Made by a program: the position numbers and the translations under genes
Origin: Pleurotus ostreatus/Saccharomyces cerevisiae fusant
Lineage: Eukaryota > Opisthokonta
Direction: 5' to 3'
NCBI GenBank assembly: GCA_024196135.1
Contig: JAMQCK010000549.1
Location: 1 to 20,144, forward strand
DNA: 20,144 nucleotides
Notes under the pieces: generated by a model
The model's database searches: none
What the model was told of the DNA's origin: nothing
Seen by the model: the letters and a program-made list of their open reading frames with translations, nothing else
Shown: in pieces, positions 17,561 to 20,144 of the stretch
How the letters are laid out: every line of letters begins with the position of its first letter
Position numbering within the stretch: position 1 is the stretch's first letter

Positions 17561-19561
17561 TTAGGACAGATCCATGGCGACGTCGACAACATCCTCGAGA
17601 GCCTCCTTCTCCTCCGGCGTCTTATCAGACATCGGCGGCACGAACATCAGGATGTTATGGGCCTCGCGTTGGAGACCCATCAGATTCGTCGACGCGTTCG
17701 GAGCCGCCTTGAGCTTCTCCCACCAGTCCTGGCGAACATACAGCTTCCTGAGAGGCCGCCCCTGCTCCCTGCGCCGCTTCACGAGGTACGCTATGTCGTC
17801 CGGCTCGATGTTCTCCCACTCGACGGCGAGAAGGAACGGAAGGACAGGCTCCGGGCCTGGGATCTCGCCAGGAGCGACCCCTCCCTCCATCACGAAAAGG
17901 TCGATGAGAGCGTGCCGAACGCCGGACAGGTTCAGGTAGCGCAGCTTGGGCATCGAGTTGAACCACCTCCTCATGACGATCCTGGTCTGCGGGCTCGGCC
18001 ACACCTCGACGGAGTACCAGGTCAGGCTGCGGAGGTCGGGCATCTGTCCGATTAGGAGCTCGATGAACGGCGTGTAGTCGTCGCCGAAGAGGTTGAGCAG
18101 GATCAGCTCCTTGAGGTTCGGCGCGTGCAGCAGCCTCCAGATAAAGACCGCGTACTGGATGCTCTGGTCGCCGAGCGACAACATCCGCAGCTTGGGCAGA
18201 GGGATGGGGGTGACGTCCGCGTCCGACCAGGAAGGGATGGGCATGATGGGACCCGCGCCATCCAGAATGAGCTTCTCCAGGTGAGGCGAGGCCGTGAGGA
18301 TCTCACGGAACCGCTGGAGGGGGAGGCTGCGCTCATACGGAATCCGACGGATGTCGAACGTGGTGAGGTTCGAGGCGATCGACTGAGGCCAGTTCACGGG
18401 GATGCCCTTGAGCGTGAGCCATGTCAGGGACTCCACGTTGCGCCCTCCGAACAGAGGAACCGACTTGCAGTTCGTGAGGTCTACAGCGCCGGGCATGTCG
18501 TTCCCACTGAGATGCATCTCCAGACGCTCCATCCTCATGGGTATGCCCATGGCTGCAGCCTGCATCTTCTCCGTGATGTATATCATGCCCTCGACGTCGC
18601 CGTGGCTGACGATGAAGCTCCGGATCTGCGATAGCTTGGTGCAGATGAGGTCGATCAACGACTCCCACACCTTGCCGCGCAGAGGCGGCTTGCCCTGACG
18701 AATCCTCTCGTCCTCGTCGATGCGGATGTCGATGAAGCCATCGCCCGAGCGCACGATGTGCTGCTCCGTCAGCCGCCATGGGTAGTCATCGATCACGCGA
18801 AGCGAGTTCCACAGCGTCACATCCGTGGTCGCGATGCCCCTCCAGAGCCGGCAGACCTGCGATATACTCGCGCGGTTCCGGATGATGTCGATGGTCGCGC
18901 CAGGCGACCAGACGACATAGCTGAAGATATCGGCAAGAACTTCGGGAGGGAGGCTGTTGATACGGAATTTGAGCCACGAGCGAACGTTGTTCTCCGTCAT
19001 CAGAGAGTTGCGCAGGAGCGTGACCTTCTGGACCATATCACGAAGAGCGGGGGAGTTGGGGGGCATGGGGTTCATCATGAGCGGCTTGGACATCGAAGGA
19101 ATCTGCGCAGTGCAGTGAGCAATCAAGCCGATGTTCTTTGCCAGTAGCCGATCGTTTTCCGCTATATGGGCGTCCGTGAAAGGGGGAGTGGGCAAGCCCT
19201 CCAAGATGTATCGTGCATAGGCGTCGGCCTGGTACTGGGGAGGGTACCTCGACAGGATCTCGGAGATGTGAGGTGGGGCGGCGAAAGTGACCGGGTGGCG
19301 CTTTCCGTTCCACGTTGGATACATGCTGACCGAGCGCATGGGGTCTATCCAGAGCACCTTGTTCGCAAGCGCCGTGCGCTCCTCAATCCACTGGGGAGAG
19401 AGAGGATTATACGGAACAGGAGCGGCGGGGCTGGGCATATTGGGGAAGGTAGGAACGACGGGGCCGTTGGCCATGGGGAAGACGACAGGAGGCGGGGGAC
19501 GGTTGACAGGCTGAAAGCCCATGGGAGGAGGGCCCATACGAATTGTCGACCAGGCGTCCAT
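17561..19561 (-). CDS. F-box protein with LRR-like C-terminal region
   Basis: A single uninterrupted frame of 666 residues. The N-terminus (about 1-60) is rich in Pro and Met with no recognised fold. A linker with likely helical segments follows. The F-box is at about 201-255: INSLPPEVLADIFSYVVWSP, then SISQVCRLWRGIATTDVTLW. Its LPPE-L-IF and VC-W-IA pattern is that of the large F-box families of Agaricomycetes. The rest (about 300-600) has irregular leucine-rich repeats (LEKLILDGAG, LRMLSLGDQSI, LKELILLNLFGD, LRSLTWYSVEVW, LRYLNLSGV), the usual substrate-binding part. The F-box would bind Skp1 in an SCF ubiquitin ligase; the target is unknown. The start ATG has A at -3 and G at +4. The lack of introns contrasts with every other protein-coding gene here. 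Confidence 0.9.
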   Translation of the reverse strand: MDAWSTIRMGPPPMGFQPVNRPPPPVVFPMANGPVVPTFPNMPSPAAPVPYNPLSPQWIEERTALANKVLWIDPMRSVSMYPTWNGKRHPVTFAAPPHISEILSRYPPQYQADAYARYILEGLPTPPFTDAHIAENDRLLAKNIGLIAHCTAQIPSMSKPLMMNPMPPNSPALRDMVQKVTLLRNSLMTENNVRSWLKFRINSLPPEVLADIFSYVVWSPGATIDIIRNRASISQVCRLWRGIATTDVTLWNSLRVIDDYPWRLTEQHIVRSGDGFIDIRIDEDERIRQGKPPLRGKVWESLIDLICTKLSQIRSFIVSHGDVEGMIYITEKMQAAAMGIPMRMERLEMHLSGNDMPGAVDLTNCKSVPLFGGRNVESLTWLTLKGIPVNWPQSIASNLTTFDIRRIPYERSLPLQRFREILTASPHLEKLILDGAGPIMPIPSWSDADVTPIPLPKLRMLSLGDQSIQYAVFIWRLLHAPNLKELILLNLFGDDYTPFIELLIGQMPDLRSLTWYSVEVWPSPQTRIVMRRWFNSMPKLRYLNLSGVRHALIDLFVMEGGVAPGEIPGPEPVLPFLLAVEWENIEPDDIAYLVKRRREQGRPLRKLYVRQDWWEKLKAAPNASTNLMGLQREAHNILMFVPPMSDKTPEEKEALEDVVDVAMDLS

Positions 19562-20144
19562 CGTCTAGAAGGGGGATTATCACCGAATCGGACGATGTCA
19601 AGACGTATGAAAGTACCAGAAGTGAAGGCGCGTAAGCTGTGAATGTGGCGCGTCTAAGGTCTTTGCGAGATTGTGTGCGTGCTAGCGCGACGTTGGGCGA
19701 TCGATGGGGTGGAGGCGGTCGAGAATTTATGCGAATGTCGATGGCAGGCGAAGACCAGATGATGGTAGGAAGAGAGAAGGAAGGGAACAGGCGCGAAAGA
19801 AAAGGCTTGATGGAGGACAATGGTCGTTCCAAATAAGGACCGGGCACGAGTTTGCGGTGTTGGTTGTGTTTGGCAGGCCGTTGGGCGACGTTGACTCGGC
19901 TTTCGACGGCCACCTTACCTGCGTACTCGCTCTTCGACCTCCCCTTGCACCCACGAGATGGCGGTTTGTGCGCAATGCACACGACCGATGGGCCCGAGCA
20001 CGCCGACACCCAAAGGGATGCACCAGACAAACCCAACAACCGACGCCAAGGTTCTTCAAGCACGGACGACTTGGGCTTGACGCGTTGACCTTGGCCGCCG
20101 TGGTCGTCAGAGGGAAAGACGAGCATGCTGGATGGAAGTCAAAA
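19562..20144 (-). promoter_or_regulatory. Upstream region of the F-box gene
   Basis: No coding region is supported. Read on the minus strand, a long C/T-rich tract lies at about 19803-19760, roughly 200-240 bp before the ATG, as is common near fungal transcription starts. A pyrimidine run ending in TAG lies 3 nt before the ATG (CCCCCTTCTAG). It could be the 3' splice site of a 5'-UTR intron, but no donor was identified with confidence. Confidence 0.4.

Noticed and set aside
19407..20126. 239-codon minus-strand frame upstream of and overlapping the F-box gene
   Set aside because: It overlaps the F-box start in another frame and has no recognisable domain.
1..20144. CRISPR array, biosynthetic cluster or prokaryotic operon
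   Set aside because: No regularly spaced repeats and no linked biosynthetic enzymes; the genes are intron-rich and eukaryotic.

Overview
The window looks like nuclear DNA from a filamentous basidiomycete, most likely an agaricomycete. It is GC-rich. Its genes are cut by many very short introns (about 47-62 nt) with GT-AG ends and CTGAC/CTAAC-type branch sites. It carries an intron-containing eukaryotic tRNA-Leu, a secreted RlpA-like protein, a rhamnogalacturonan acetylesterase and an F-box protein of a type common in these fungi. I assigned exons by hand from reading frame, splice signals and family motifs, and checked that the frames add up. No transcript data were available.

Layout. Positions 1-2541 hold no gene I can support; a TATA-like box at 73-79 suggests a leftward gene just outside the left edge. 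A small 3-exon gene (2609-2977, +) encodes a 74-residue hydrophilic protein with a Con-6-like motif. It is followed by an intron-bearing tRNA-Leu(CAA) (3218-3328, +) with a Pol III terminator. A 464-bp non-autonomous pogo-like DNA transposon flanked by TA (3826-4289) lies 118 bp beyond the stop codon of a secreted double-psi beta-barrel (RlpA/barwin-like) gene (4408-4899, -).

The centre is a divergent pair of ribosome-biogenesis genes. The 960-residue UTP17/NAN1/WDR75-like WD40 protein (5936-9114, -) and the 610-residue circularly permuted GNL1-type GTPase (9252-11243, +) share a 137-bp bidirectional promoter. That promoter contains an AAAATTTT (RRPE-like) element and a CACGTG E-box.

To the right come a secreted CE12 rhamnogalacturonan acetylesterase (11609-12660, +, 6 exons), a 9-exon class I SAM-dependent methyltransferase (13542-15918, +), a homeodomain protein (16364-17131, -) and an intronless F-box protein (17561-19561, -). 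Window 19562-20144 is the F-box gene's upstream region.

The genes do not form a metabolic cluster. This is ordinary mixed chromosomal content, apart from the coordinated ribosome-biogenesis pair. I did not find a wholly new system. The best leads are a homeodomain whose near-invariant Asn51 is replaced by Lys, the shared ribosome-biogenesis promoter, the pogo-like miniature element, and a recurring UGUAC motif in the 3' flanks of several genes.
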